Positions 41,968-51,428 of a stretch of 64,000 nt of DNA are shown here, in pieces. The notes beneath the pieces are model-generated. The model saw only the letters and a list, made by a program, of their open reading frames with translations, ran no database searches and had not been told where the DNA came from. This stretch comes from Granulicella aggregans. GTDB lineage: Bacteria; Acidobacteriota; Terriglobia; Terriglobales; Acidobacteriaceae. Position 1 is the stretch's first letter. Each line of letters opens with the position of its first letter. Location of the stretch: NCBI RefSeq assembly GCF_025685565.1, contig NZ_JAGSYE010000003.1, positions 1 through 64,000 on the forward strand, read 5' to 3'. The position numbers and the translations under genes are program-made.

Positions 41968-42819
41968 TCAGCCGACCGTATAGAACTGGGCGATGTTGCG
42001 GAACTTCGTATAGCGCTTCTCCAGCCGCTCAGCCTCCGGCATCGCCGTCAACTCTGCCAGATGATGCCGCAGCCGATCGTCCACAAACGCCATGGCTGCC
42101 GCAGGATCATTCTGCGTGCCGCCCACCGGCTCCGAGAGCACATCATCCACGCAGCCCATCCGCAGCACATCGATCGCCGTGTAACGCAACGCAGCAGCAG
42201 CCTGCTGCTTCTTGCTAGCGTCCTTCCACATAATCGAAGCGCAACCCTCAGGCGAGATCACCGAGTAGATCGCGTTCTCGAGCATCAGCACGCGATCGGC
42301 AACAGCCAGCGCGAGCGCTCCACCTGAACCACCCTCGCCTGTAATCGTCGCGATCGTAGGGACCTTCAACCGCGACATCTCCAGCAGGTTGCGTGCGATC
42401 GCCTCACCCTGCCCACGCTCCTCCGCACCGAGCCCTGGAAACGCTCCAGCAAGGTCAAGAAACGTGAAGATAGGCCGCCCAAATTTTTCCGCAATCTTCA
42501 TACAGCGAAGCGCCTTACGATAACCCTCGGGCTCCGGACTGCCGAACTTGCGCTCAACACGCTCTTTGAGAGTACGGCCCTTCAGGTTGCCGATCACCAT
42601 CACCGGTTCGCCATGAAAGAAGGCCATTCCACAGGCCATCGCGTGGTCATCGCCGAAGGCACGGTCGCCGTGAATCTCGCTGAAGTCAGTAAACAGAGCT
42701 GAGATAAAGTCCATCGGATAGGGGCGCTTCTCGTGCCGCGCAAGCTCCGTCTTGATCCACGCTTCCGGCACCGCCGGAGGGGACTTCTGTGCGTTTCGTG
42801 TCGATTCGATCTCTGCCAT
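41968..42819 (-). CDS. accA: Acetyl-CoA carboxylase carboxyltransferase subunit alpha
   Basis: 283 residues. Carboxyltransferase core with GDRAFGDD, VMVIGNLKGRTLKERVERKFGSPEPEGYRKALR, FTFLDLAGAFPGLGAEERGQGEAIARNL, ITGEGGSGGALALAVADRVLMLENAIYSVISPEGCASIMWKD, all diagnostic. The protein lacks about 35 residues of the N-terminal coiled coil seen in E. coli AccA (about 319 residues), so it begins just before the KTELARHEKRPYPMDFI segment. Transfers the carboxyl group from biotin to acetyl-CoA in the first step of fatty acid synthesis, with AccD encoded elsewhere. Follows dnaE after 123 bases. Confidence 0.95.
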   Translation of the reverse strand: MAEIESTRNAQKSPPAVPEAWIKTELARHEKRPYPMDFISALFTDFSEIHGDRAFGDDHAMACGMAFFHGEPVMVIGNLKGRTLKERVERKFGSPEPEGYRKALRCMKIAEKFGRPIFTFLDLAGAFPGLGAEERGQGEAIARNLLEMSRLKVPTIATITGEGGSGGALALAVADRVLMLENAIYSVISPEGCASIMWKDASKKQQAAAALRYTAIDVLRMGCVDDVLSEPVGGTQNDPAAAMAFVDDRLRHHLAELTAMPEAERLEKRYTKFRNIAQFYTVG

Positions 42820-42880
42820 AACTTAGCCTGTTCCATCTTACTTGATGGCGTTCTTCCGCGCGCCCAGAATGCGCGGGTGC

Positions 42881-42917
42881 CCCATCCATCGCGCTCTTGC
42901 TTCATGCGATGGGTGGG
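42881..42917. repeat. REP-like palindromic unit
   Basis: CCCATCCATCGC (42881-42892) and GCGATGGGTGGG (42906-42917) form an 11-of-12 inverted repeat with a 13-base loop, inside GGGTGCCCCATC...GGGTGGGAC. From memory, short GGTGCCCCATCC..GGGTGGGAC palindromes are scattered between genes in Acidobacteriaceae; only this copy was noticed here. It may also serve as the dnaE 3' hairpin, though no T-run follows on that strand. Confidence 0.45.
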
Positions 42918-42942
42918 ACGTAGGCGTTCACACCGCCCGTTC

Positions 42943-45900
42943 TTAGTTGATGACCCTTACTCCACCCCGTCCCACCAACTCTTCAATCCTGTCGATAAAG
43001 AGCTTATCCGCAGCGACCATCACATCCTGCGGTTCCAGCACCGCACAGAACGCTCCCGGCTCTTCAAGATCAAGCAGCAGCTTTCCTGTGCCGGGGGCGC
43101 TCCGAAAGACCGCCTGCATCTTCACCAGCAGCTCCTTGTCCGGGCTGTGCAGTGGCACCTTGATCCGTAGTGCCTCCGGCAGCTTCAGCTTGATATCCTC
43201 AAGCGCCTGTATCTTTGAAACGGCTAGCTTCGGGGCCGAATCCTCTTCCCCGCGCAGCGAACCCGTGATGAGCACCGGCACATCGATCTTCAACTTCTCC
43301 GCCAGCTTCTCGTAGCTCTGCGGAAACGCAATCAACTCGATCTTGCCGACAGTATCTTCCAGCGATGCCTGCGCGTAGAACTCGCCCGAACGCTTCGACT
43401 TCGCCACCTTCAGGCCGGTGATAACACCCGCAATCGAGATCTCGTTCGTAGGCTCCTCACTGCGCCCGCGCCGGAACACCTGCGGCTCTGGCTTCATCTC
43501 GATGGCCTGAGCCGTCGTGACGACCTTCATATTACGTAACTTTTCGCGATACTTATCCATCGGGTGCCCGGAGACAAAGAAGCCCAGAACGTCCTTCTCA
43601 TTCTGTAGACGCGTATGCTCGTCCCACTCCGCCACGTTCGGGAGGGCATGTTCCGTGCTCGCCCCGCCGACCGGCCCATCGTCGAAGATCCCGAAGAGTC
43701 CACTCTGTCCCGCAGCATTGTCGCGCTGCGCCTTCGCTGCGCCTTCCATCGCCTTGTCCAGCGCCGCCATGATCGACGCACGCGCTCCGAACGCATCCAT
43801 AGCGCCCGCCTTGATCAGCGACTCCAGCACGCGCTTGTTGAGCAGCCGCAGGTCGACCTTCTCGCAGAACTCCCACAAGCTCGCGAAGCCCTTCTTACCC
43901 TCGGCCTCAAGTAACGCACGAGCCGCGATGATCGACTCAATTGCGTTGTGGCCGACGTTTTTGATCGCCGCCAGCCCGAACCCGATCGCGCTTCCCTGCT
44001 CGGTCTGAATCGGCGTAAAACTTGCAAACGACAACTGCACATCCGGGGGCACGACCGGGATATTCATCTCCTTGCACTCGGAGATGTACTTGACGACATT
44101 CTCCGGCTTGGAGGTTTCACTGGTCAGCAGCGCCGCCATGAACTCGACCGGATAGTGAGTCTTCAACCACGCCGTGTGATAAGCCAGCAACGCATACGCA
44201 GCCGAGTGCGACTTGTTGAAGCCGTACCCCGCAAACTGCGCCATCAAGTCGAAGATCTTTCCTGCGGTATCCTTCGGGTGCTTGTTCTTCGCCGCGCCGG
44301 CCATGAAGCGCTCACGCTGCTTGGCCATCTCCCCCGCATCTTTTTTCCCCATAGCCCGGCGCAGCAGGTCGGCATCGCCCAGCGAGTAACCCGCAAGCGC
44401 GTTCGAGATCTGCATGACCTGTTCCTGGTAAACGATGACGCCCAGCGTCTCGCGCAGGATCACTTCCAACTCAGGCAGCTCATAGCTCACCGCCCTGCGT
44501 CCCCACTTACGCTCGATGAAGTCGTCGATCATGCCACCCTGGATCGGGCCCGGACGATAGAGCGCGTTCAACGCGGTCAGGTCTTCAATGGAGGTGGGCT
44601 TATAACGTCGCAGAACGTCGCGCATCCCGCCCGACTCAAACTGGAAGACGCCTGAGGTCAGCGCGCGATGATAGACCTGCTCATAGGTCCTCTCATCGTC
44701 CAGCGGAATCGTGGCCATATCGACCGTCTCACCAGTCGTCCGCTTGATGAGCTTCAGACAGTCATCGATGACCGTCAGCGTCGTCAGGCCAAGGAAGTCC
44801 ATCTTCAACAAGCCCATCTTCTCGATGGCGCCCATGTCGTACGACGTGACAATGTCTTCGTTCTTCGCTCGCGTCACTGGCACAAGCTCAGTGAGAGGCT
44901 TAGGCGCAATTACAACGCCCGCCGCGTGAACACCCGCGCCGCGGATCAGGCCTTCAAGCCTCAGCGCCGCATCGATGATCTCTTTCACCTTGGGGTCGGT
45001 CTCATACGCGGTCGTCAGCGGGCCGCCATCCTTCAGCGCCTGATCGATAGTGATGCCGATGGTCGGCGGAATCATCTTCGCAATGCGATCGACTTCGCCA
45101 TAGGGCATATCGAGAGCGCGTCCAACGTCCTTGATCGCCGCCTTCGCCGCCATCGTGTTGAAGGTGATGATCTGCGCGACCTGATCGCGGCCATACTTCC
45201 GCGTGACGTAGTCAATGACTTCGCCACGCCGATTCATACAGAAGTCGATGTCGATATCGGGCATCGAGATACGTTCGGGATTCAGGAAGCGCTCGAAGAG
45301 CAGCTCGTTCTGTAGCGGATCGACGTCGGTGATCTCCATGCAGTAAGCGACAAGCGATCCTGCCGCCGATCCACGTCCCGGCCCCACGGGAATGTTCTGC
45401 TCACGCGCGTAGCGAATGAAGTCCCACACGATCATGAAGTAGCCGGGGAACTTCATGTCCTTGATGATGCCGATCTCGCGATCGAGCCGAGCGTGATACT
45501 CGTCGATCGTCTTCCGCAACAACCCGCGCGAACGCAGATGCGCGACCGATGTATCCAGCCGCTTTTGTAACCCTTCGCGGCACACTCTCTCGAAGTAGCT
45601 GAAGAGCGTCTCGCCCTCGGGCACCGGAAACTCCGGGAAGGGATTGTCCACCTTCTGCATCTTCAAATTGCAGCGCTCGATAAACTGCATGGTCCGCGTG
45701 CAGACCTCGGGATGCTCCGCAAACGTGCGGTGCATCTCCTCCGCACTCTTGATGTAGAACTCCTGCGTGTCGAACTTGAAACGGTTTGGATCGTTCATCG
45801 ATCCCGCCGTCTGCACACACAACAAAATCTCGTGCGCCCGCGAGTCATCCGCCGCCACATAGTGCGAATCGTTCGTCGCAATCACCGGAATATCGAGCTC

Positions 45901-46479
45901 GCGCTCCATCTTGAAGATCGCGTCGCAGACCTCCTTGTCAGGCTTCAGACCGTGGTCCTGCACTTCGAGAAAGAAGTTCCCCTTGCCAAACATGTCCTGA
46001 AACATGCCCGCGCTCTTCTTCGCTTCTTCATACTTGCCAGCCATGATGTGCTGATTAACTTCGCCAGCAAGGCATCCCGAAAAACCAATCAAACCCTCAG
46101 TATGCTTCGACAGAAAGTCCTTCGAGACACGAGGCTTGCGATAAAACCCATGCAGCGACGCTTCGCTGGTCAACCGAACAAGGTTGCGATAGCCTTCCTG
46201 GTTTTCGGCGATCAGCAAAAAGTGGTTGTAGCCATCGGCGAGCGTGCGGTGGTCGTCCGTCTTCGAGAGATACAGCTCGCACCCGAGGATCGGCTTCAGG
46301 TTCTTCTTCGCCATAGCGTTGAAGAAGTGCACCGCGCCATAGATGTTGCCGTGGTCGGTCATCGCGGCCGCCGTCTGGCCGATCTTGCTGAGGTGCGATG
46401 CGAGCTTGTCTACATCGCATGCGCCGTCGAGAAGGGAGTAGTCCGTATGAAGATGAAGGTGGGTAAACTCTGCTGCCAT
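42943..46479 (-). CDS. dnaE: DNA polymerase III alpha subunit
   Basis: 1178-residue replicative polymerase of the DnaE1 type. N-terminal PHP domain (THLHLHTDYSLLDGACDVDKL at 6-26 and later ATNDSHY), palm catalytic aspartates in SMPDIDIDFCMNRRGEVIDYV near 400-418, GPGRGSAAGSLVAYCMEITDVDPL near 370-390, fingers and helix-hairpin-helix around 800-880 (GFNKSHSAAYALLAYHTAWLKTHYP), an OB fold near 985-1080 and a C-terminal tau-binding part. GGAGGG precedes the ATG. Core replication gene, upstream of accA as in many bacteria (dnaE-accA order is conserved). Confidence 0.97.
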   Translation of the reverse strand: MAAEFTHLHLHTDYSLLDGACDVDKLASHLSKIGQTAAAMTDHGNIYGAVHFFNAMAKKNLKPILGCELYLSKTDDHRTLADGYNHFLLIAENQEGYRNLVRLTSEASLHGFYRKPRVSKDFLSKHTEGLIGFSGCLAGEVNQHIMAGKYEEAKKSAGMFQDMFGKGNFFLEVQDHGLKPDKEVCDAIFKMERELDIPVIATNDSHYVAADDSRAHEILLCVQTAGSMNDPNRFKFDTQEFYIKSAEEMHRTFAEHPEVCTRTMQFIERCNLKMQKVDNPFPEFPVPEGETLFSYFERVCREGLQKRLDTSVAHLRSRGLLRKTIDEYHARLDREIGIIKDMKFPGYFMIVWDFIRYAREQNIPVGPGRGSAAGSLVAYCMEITDVDPLQNELLFERFLNPERISMPDIDIDFCMNRRGEVIDYVTRKYGRDQVAQIITFNTMAAKAAIKDVGRALDMPYGEVDRIAKMIPPTIGITIDQALKDGGPLTTAYETDPKVKEIIDAALRLEGLIRGAGVHAAGVVIAPKPLTELVPVTRAKNEDIVTSYDMGAIEKMGLLKMDFLGLTTLTVIDDCLKLIKRTTGETVDMATIPLDDERTYEQVYHRALTSGVFQFESGGMRDVLRRYKPTSIEDLTALNALYRPGPIQGGMIDDFIERKWGRRAVSYELPELEVILRETLGVIVYQEQVMQISNALAGYSLGDADLLRRAMGKKDAGEMAKQRERFMAGAAKNKHPKDTAGKIFDLMAQFAGYGFNKSHSAAYALLAYHTAWLKTHYPVEFMAALLTSETSKPENVVKYISECKEMNIPVVPPDVQLSFASFTPIQTEQGSAIGFGLAAIKNVGHNAIESIIAARALLEAEGKKGFASLWEFCEKVDLRLLNKRVLESLIKAGAMDAFGARASIMAALDKAMEGAAKAQRDNAAGQSGLFGIFDDGPVGGASTEHALPNVAEWDEHTRLQNEKDVLGFFVSGHPMDKYREKLRNMKVVTTAQAIEMKPEPQVFRRGRSEEPTNEISIAGVITGLKVAKSKRSGEFYAQASLEDTVGKIELIAFPQSYEKLAEKLKIDVPVLITGSLRGEEDSAPKLAVSKIQALEDIKLKLPEALRIKVPLHSPDKELLVKMQAVFRSAPGTGKLLLDLEEPGAFCAVLEPQDVMVAADKLFIDRIEELVGRGGVRVIN

Positions 46480-46559
46480 CCCTCCATTTTAGGCTTCCGC
46501 GAGAGCACGCTCCTGCTGAGGAAAACGCGTCCGAAACCTCGAATCCCTGACCATCATCG

Positions 46560-47447
46560 CTATCGGAATTTTTCGGGAAACCTCAAACGGTCTGCGCGCA
46601 GATGTTCCTGTAGGTTGTCCGCCGTACGCTTACCACGAAGCGAGACATAATTTGCTCTCAACCATTCGACGGCCAGCCGAGTGAACTCCAAAAACGGTGG
46701 TGGTTGGGGCAACAGCTCGCCATCGGCAATAACTTCTTCGGAGAACCTGATCGAGTACAACAAGCAGACATCGCTTTCCAGGCGGCTCAGATCGAAGACT
46801 GCTGAATAGTGCATATGATATGGACTGGACAGCCTTAGAAATGGCGAGCTGTTCTCTGGTCGCTCTTTCGAGGCCGGAACAATATCAGGCACATTCGTAA
46901 AGAGAACATCTCGCGTCAATTCAGGATAAAAACATATGTCTCTGAGTTCACGCGGTCTGTAGTCGTAGTCAGTATCAGACGAGAACGCCCGTCCATCCAG
47001 TTCCTCCACAAGATACTTGGCGAATCGCTCGGCATCCTGAGGTATCCATAGCGAAGTCAATTCCTGCCTCTTCGGCTGAAACCAGGGTCGTTCAATTGGA
47101 TCCAGAGGCCTTGCGACGAGGTGGTCCGTTGGGGCGTACTTGGTCTCAAAGAGGGCAGCCGCTTGCGGTCTGGCGCAAGCCGAACAGTCAGCAGTCACTT
47201 CAATGCTGCGCACCTCTCCCTCATCTCGGAAATCATAACGTAACTCGACTTTGAAAAGGTTGTTGCCACAGCGACACCGGCTTAGCTTCGGTCGTCCATC
47301 TTCCAGGATATCGGCCCAATAGTCACGACTATCGAGCAGCAGCGAATGGTGCCCAAGCATACAAGTCAAGAGCCCGACCTGTTCAGCACGTTTCAGTCTC
47401 ATCTGAAAACTCTGGGAGCCACATTCGCATTCGCAGATTATGTTCAT
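46560..47447 (-). CDS. Protein of unknown function with three zinc-ribbon-like cysteine clusters
   Basis: 295 residues from ATG 47447; a GTG three codons upstream (47456) is also possible and neither has a good ribosome site. The N-terminal third holds CECECG (5-10), CRCG near 58-61 and CSAC near 87-90, which look like paired zinc knuckles, with strands between (NNLFKVELRYDFRDEG). The rest is acidic and mixed, containing DICFYPELTRDVLFTNVPDIVP and a C-terminal helical end. I do not recognise the family. It lies alone between dnaE and the carboxylesterase gene on the same strand. Confidence 0.7.
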   Translation of the reverse strand: MNIICECECGSQSFQMRLKRAEQVGLLTCMLGHHSLLLDSRDYWADILEDGRPKLSRCRCGNNLFKVELRYDFRDEGEVRSIEVTADCSACARPQAAALFETKYAPTDHLVARPLDPIERPWFQPKRQELTSLWIPQDAERFAKYLVEELDGRAFSSDTDYDYRPRELRDICFYPELTRDVLFTNVPDIVPASKERPENSSPFLRLSSPYHMHYSAVFDLSRLESDVCLLYSIRFSEEVIADGELLPQPPPFLEFTRLAVEWLRANYVSLRGKRTADNLQEHLRADRLRFPEKFR

Positions 47448-47480
47448 TAAGGCCACTTGAAATTCGATTCAACTGCTACC

Positions 47481-49010
47481 TTACAGCTTCCCATCCCAAA
47501 GCCGAAACTCCGCCTCCTGCGGCCTCTCCTCAACCTTACTCACAGCATCCAGAATCATCGTAGGACGCGTATCCGCACGATACTTCGGCCACACCGGCAA
47601 CCCCTGCGCCGAGGGCGTCTCCCCCTTGATAAACGCCACCCAGGCAGCATGAATCTGTTTTCCGAGCGCCGCTTCCTGCGCTCCGTTTGCCGCATCCAGA
47701 TGGGGATGCTGCCAAATCATGCCCACATCCAGCGAGTGATAGGAGTACCCACCCAACCTTCCGCTCGTCTCGGCAAAAGCAAGCTCGTACACAAAGGCTG
47801 TTCCGCCCGCGTTCACATGCGAGTCCGCCAGCCTCAGGCTCGGAACCCAATACTCTTCCGCTGTGAGCGCGCGTATCCGACGCTGCTCGTCCGTCATTTG
47901 CGGATAGGCCGACTTGTACCGCTCGTAAGTCTCATGGAAGGAAGATAGCCCCAGATTGCCAACATTCTGCGCCGTTGCGTCGCCAGGATGCGGCCCAACG
48001 AATAAGGCGCTCTCATCGCGATTCGTCCCGATCAGCAAGCGCTTCGTTCGCGCACCTCCAGCCCCGACAACCTGCACCGGCAACTTCGCGATCAGCTTCC
48101 CGTCGATCTCAGGCCGCAGAGGAAAGTGTTGCGGCCAGCGATCCATAAACTCCTTCTGCACAGGGATCAGCCTTTCGGCAGGAGCCGTCAGCATCGCCGC
48201 CGCTGGCTGGCCAGTCGCCTCCGTCCAAGCATCGGCAAAACCCTTACCGATCGGCGTCGCGAGCACTTTCGGCCACACCCGTTCCGCGCCACCGCTTTCG
48301 GAAATCACCTGATGAAACAGAGGCTCCGCCGACGGGACACCCAGCAGGATATCCGATAACTTCGCTCCCGCCGACTCGCCGCCAATCGTCACGCGAGCCG
48401 GATCGCCGCCGAAGCTCGCGACATTCTGTTGAATCCACTCCAATGCTGCGATCAAGTCGCGTACCGCGTTGTTCGAAGAGCCTGCATATTTAGGGCCAAG
48501 CACAGGTTCAAGATCGAGGAAGCCGAAGACGCCAAGTCTGTAACCGACAGAGATACAAATAACGCCTTCGCGAGCAAAACCGGTTCCATCGTAGGTCGCC
48601 TCGAACGAATGCCCACCGGTAAATCCGCCACCATGAATCCACACGAAGACCGGAAACGGCCCCTTACCCTCTGGGGCCCAGATATTCAGATACAGGCAGT
48701 CCTCGCTATGCTGAGTTCCCACTTCGCCCGGCTGCATCGGCGAAGCGCTGAAGCTCGTAGCATCCCGCTCGCCCTTCCACGGCTTTGGTGGCAAAGGCGG
48801 CATAAACCGAAGGGCGCCAACGGGAGGCTCGGCGAACGGAACTCCGCGAAAAGTGCGGACGCCGTCCTGAGTCAGACCCCGAAGAACTCCCAGAGAGGTG
48901 CGGACGTTGGTGTTTGCGGCACTTTTCTGCCCAAACATACGACTACCGCCAAACACTGTGGCCGTAGCAAGAGAACGCTCAATAAACTCTCTGCGGTTTA
49001 GAATCGCCAA
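47481..49010 (-). CDS. Type B carboxylesterase, exported
   Basis: 509 residues. A Tat-like signal (LNRREFIERSLATATVFGGS) is followed by an alpha/beta-hydrolase of the carboxylesterase type B family: FRGVPFAEPPVGALRF, SEDCLYLNIWAP, VFVWIHGGGFTGGHS (oxyanion hole) and nucleophile serine in VTIGGESAGA near 205-213; the catalytic acid lies in GTNRDESALF and the histidine in SYHSLDVG or nearby. The start is TTG 49010, with AAGGAG only about two bases away; an ATT two codons later would be better spaced. Hydrolyses esters in the periplasm; substrate unknown. Confidence 0.92.
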   Translation of the reverse strand: MAILNRREFIERSLATATVFGGSRMFGQKSAANTNVRTSLGVLRGLTQDGVRTFRGVPFAEPPVGALRFMPPLPPKPWKGERDATSFSASPMQPGEVGTQHSEDCLYLNIWAPEGKGPFPVFVWIHGGGFTGGHSFEATYDGTGFAREGVICISVGYRLGVFGFLDLEPVLGPKYAGSSNNAVRDLIAALEWIQQNVASFGGDPARVTIGGESAGAKLSDILLGVPSAEPLFHQVISESGGAERVWPKVLATPIGKGFADAWTEATGQPAAAMLTAPAERLIPVQKEFMDRWPQHFPLRPEIDGKLIAKLPVQVVGAGGARTKRLLIGTNRDESALFVGPHPGDATAQNVGNLGLSSFHETYERYKSAYPQMTDEQRRIRALTAEEYWVPSLRLADSHVNAGGTAFVYELAFAETSGRLGGYSYHSLDVGMIWQHPHLDAANGAQEAALGKQIHAAWVAFIKGETPSAQGLPVWPKYRADTRPTMILDAVSKVEERPQEAEFRLWDGKL

Positions 49011-49037
49011 ACTCCTTTTGGTGCCTTACTGCCAATT

Positions 49038-50198
49038 TCACTGCGAGACAAAGCGTACCTGGATAATCTTTACGGGCTTGATTGGCTTGTTCGCAGCGTC
49101 CCTTGGAACGCGAGCGATGGCCTCGACCAGCCTGACGGAAGCGTCATCGCATTGCCCAATGATGGTGAAGCCACCATCAAGCCGCCGCATCGGATGTTCC
49201 GAGATAAAAATCTCACTGTTGTTCGTGTCAGGTCCATTATTGCCGAACGCCAGTCGCCCCGGGCGGTCGTAGCTTAGCCCCGGAAAGGTCTCGTTCTTGA
49301 AGCGGAACCCGATATCGGTTGCCCCGCTGATATCGCCCGTATAGTCGCCCGTCTGAATCACGAAGTCCGGGATGACTCGATCGAACCCCATGCCGTCGTA
49401 GAAGCGCGTCCCGTGCTCCACCTTTTTCGTGACGGGATTCGTCCACTCCTTCGTACCATCGGCCAGCCCGATGAAGACACTCGTGGCTACAGGCGACTCT
49501 TTCGTAAACAGGCGGCAGGATAACTGCCCCATCGTCGTCTCAATCACCGCCAAAGGCCCTGCCGGTTCAGGCGCGGAGGCAATCGGTGCCCGAGGATTGG
49601 CAACGAGCATGGCCGGAGGCAGATCGCGCGCGACCGGCGGCAGAGGCTGGCCCTCGCGAAGGATCGCAATATGATGGATCACGATCAGCCTGTCCGGGTG
49701 GTTGTCCGCTACGGCGAGCCGATGCGAGATCTCCGTTACCACCGGCAGCGACGCGTCATCGCATTGGCCAAACACCACCGCGTCGTCGCCATCATCTTCC
49801 GAGTTCGCGTGATCGAGGATCATGAACTCGGTCGTTCCGGTCTGTCCCGCCCTCCGCCGCATGCCCATTCGGCCCGGACGGTCATATCGAAGGACAGGTT
49901 CGTTCTCCACTGGAAGACTCGCTGCTGGCCAGTCTGACCGGCTCCCTCCGCGAACTCCCGCCGGTATGCCGTAAAGCGGGGTGCCGTCGTAGAAGGGCTT
50001 CTCATGAGCCTTCGTGCCCTGGGCCAGGGCGATGAACTGCGCGGTTGTCTTCGGACGCTCAGCCTCGAAGAGCTGACAACGTATGCGGCCCAGGGAGGTG
50101 TCGATCACCGCAACCGGTGCTTTGTGCGAACTCTGCGCAGCGATCGCAGATACATCCATCGCCAGCAGCAACACGCAACAGATTCGGTGAAGACGCAT
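49038..50198 (-). CDS. Peptidyl-prolyl isomerase with two cyclophilin domains
   Basis: 386 residues with a signal peptide (about 21 residues, cut near AIAAQ). The first domain (about 27-190) starts APVAVIDTSLGRIRCQLF but has lost much of the active-site FHRVIPxFMIQGGD motif (here PAGVRGGSRSD). The second (about 225-386) keeps it as FDRVIPDFVIQTGD with TNNSEIFISEHPMRRLDGGFTIIGQ. So one domain is probably active and the other structural. It works as a periplasmic protein-folding helper. It lies 27 bases upstream of the carboxylesterase on the same strand. Confidence 0.9.
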   Translation of the reverse strand: MRLHRICCVLLLAMDVSAIAAQSSHKAPVAVIDTSLGRIRCQLFEAERPKTTAQFIALAQGTKAHEKPFYDGTPLYGIPAGVRGGSRSDWPAASLPVENEPVLRYDRPGRMGMRRRAGQTGTTEFMILDHANSEDDGDDAVVFGQCDDASLPVVTEISHRLAVADNHPDRLIVIHHIAILREGQPLPPVARDLPPAMLVANPRAPIASAPEPAGPLAVIETTMGQLSCRLFTKESPVATSVFIGLADGTKEWTNPVTKKVEHGTRFYDGMGFDRVIPDFVIQTGDYTGDISGATDIGFRFKNETFPGLSYDRPGRLAFGNNGPDTNNSEIFISEHPMRRLDGGFTIIGQCDDASVRLVEAIARVPRDAANKPIKPVKIIQVRFVSQ

Positions 50199-50240
50199 GT
50201 TGGAGTTGTAACACTTCGCCGCGCCGGAGCGTTATGCAGG

Positions 50241-51428
50241 TCACCACATCGGCGCAACGTGCCTCTTCAACTCCGCAAGCGGATAGAACGTGCCTCGCCA
50301 GACGACCCCTCCCTGCCGCAGTGTCGTCACCATCGACCTCAGCAAGGCGTAGATCAGCAGCAGCGCAGCGATCGGTGCCAGTAACCCATTCCAGGCAGAG
50401 ATGCCGGAATGCCGTCCCAACCCGATGTACAGCGACACCACGGACACCGCCGTTAGGATCGCCGGCAGCATCAGCCCTGGCGCAATCACCACTACCGGCA
50501 GCACGCAAAATGCGAGAAGCCATCCGCATGCAAAGAGCAGCAGGGGAATCCGAAACTGAAAGGCGGAAAATATATTCTTCGTGAGAACCCCGACTACGCC
50601 CAGTGCGCCCGGCGCCCAGTGGACGTTCACCAGACCTCTGCCAAAGGCGACTCTCTGCCGCAGTCCCGCCCGCTTGACGCGGCGCGCTATCCCAAGATCT
50701 TCGATGATCTCCATGCGCAGCGCCTCGAAGCCGCCCACGCCTTCGTACACATCGCGGCGGATTAGATTGAAGGCACCCACACCTACGGCATCGCGCTTTG
50801 CCTTGGGGTCCGCAACCTTCCAGGGACGCGAAGCCCACATGGCGCAGACCTGGAAGAAGCTCAGCAGCGCCGCCTCGTCCCACCGCTTCAAAACCAGCGT
50901 CGGCAGCGTCACCAGATGATCCGCCTGGCTCGCAACGGCATACGCCATAGACCGCCGCAGAGCATCCGGGCCAAAGAGAATGTCGGCATCCGTGAACAGC
51001 AGATACTCGCTCGTCGACTCGCGGGCCGCGACCGCCATGGCGTGCGTCTTACCCAGCCATCCCACAGGTAGATCGGTGATGTGCAGCACCTTCAGCCGAT
51101 CCGGATAGCGCGCCGCGAACGAGTCCATGATCGCGCCCGTGCCATCCGTCGAGCGATCATCCACCGCCAGTATTTCTAACGACGTGTACTCCTGCTTCAG
51201 CAGCGACTCCAGACATGCCCCGACATTCTCGGCCTCGTTCAGCGCAGGCACGATGACGGTCAGCGCCGGTCCTGATGCCGGCGCTGCGTCCCAGCCAGCA
51301 TCCAGAAGATCAGGAACCTTTGGCAGACCTAGCGCAGCCTCTATCGCCTTCCACGCCCATAGCAAACCCACCACCCAGGCCTGAACAACCCAAACTCGCA
51401 GTACAAGGTTCCAAAGGTGGAGCATCAT
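50241..51428 (-). CDS. Family 2 glycosyltransferase, HpnB-like
   Basis: 395 residues. One N-terminal and several C-terminal membrane helices surround a GT-A domain with TVIVPALNEAENVGACLESLLKQEY, EILAVDDRSTDGTG, LPVGWLGKTHAMA, FTDADILF (DxD for metal) and MEIIEDLGIARRVKRAG. This matches glycosyltransferases encoded with hopanoid genes (HpnB) and CrtQ-like enzymes; hopanoid or carotenoid modification is the family precedent. No squalene-hopene cyclase is in the window. Its double ATG start (51428/51425) overlaps the stop of the transporter gene, so the two are translated together. Confidence 0.88.
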   Translation of the reverse strand: MMLHLWNLVLRVWVVQAWVVGLLWAWKAIEAALGLPKVPDLLDAGWDAAPASGPALTVIVPALNEAENVGACLESLLKQEYTSLEILAVDDRSTDGTGAIMDSFAARYPDRLKVLHITDLPVGWLGKTHAMAVAARESTSEYLLFTDADILFGPDALRRSMAYAVASQADHLVTLPTLVLKRWDEAALLSFFQVCAMWASRPWKVADPKAKRDAVGVGAFNLIRRDVYEGVGGFEALRMEIIEDLGIARRVKRAGLRQRVAFGRGLVNVHWAPGALGVVGVLTKNIFSAFQFRIPLLLFACGWLLAFCVLPVVVIAPGLMLPAILTAVSVVSLYIGLGRHSGISAWNGLLAPIAALLLIYALLRSMVTTLRQGGVVWRGTFYPLAELKRHVAPMW

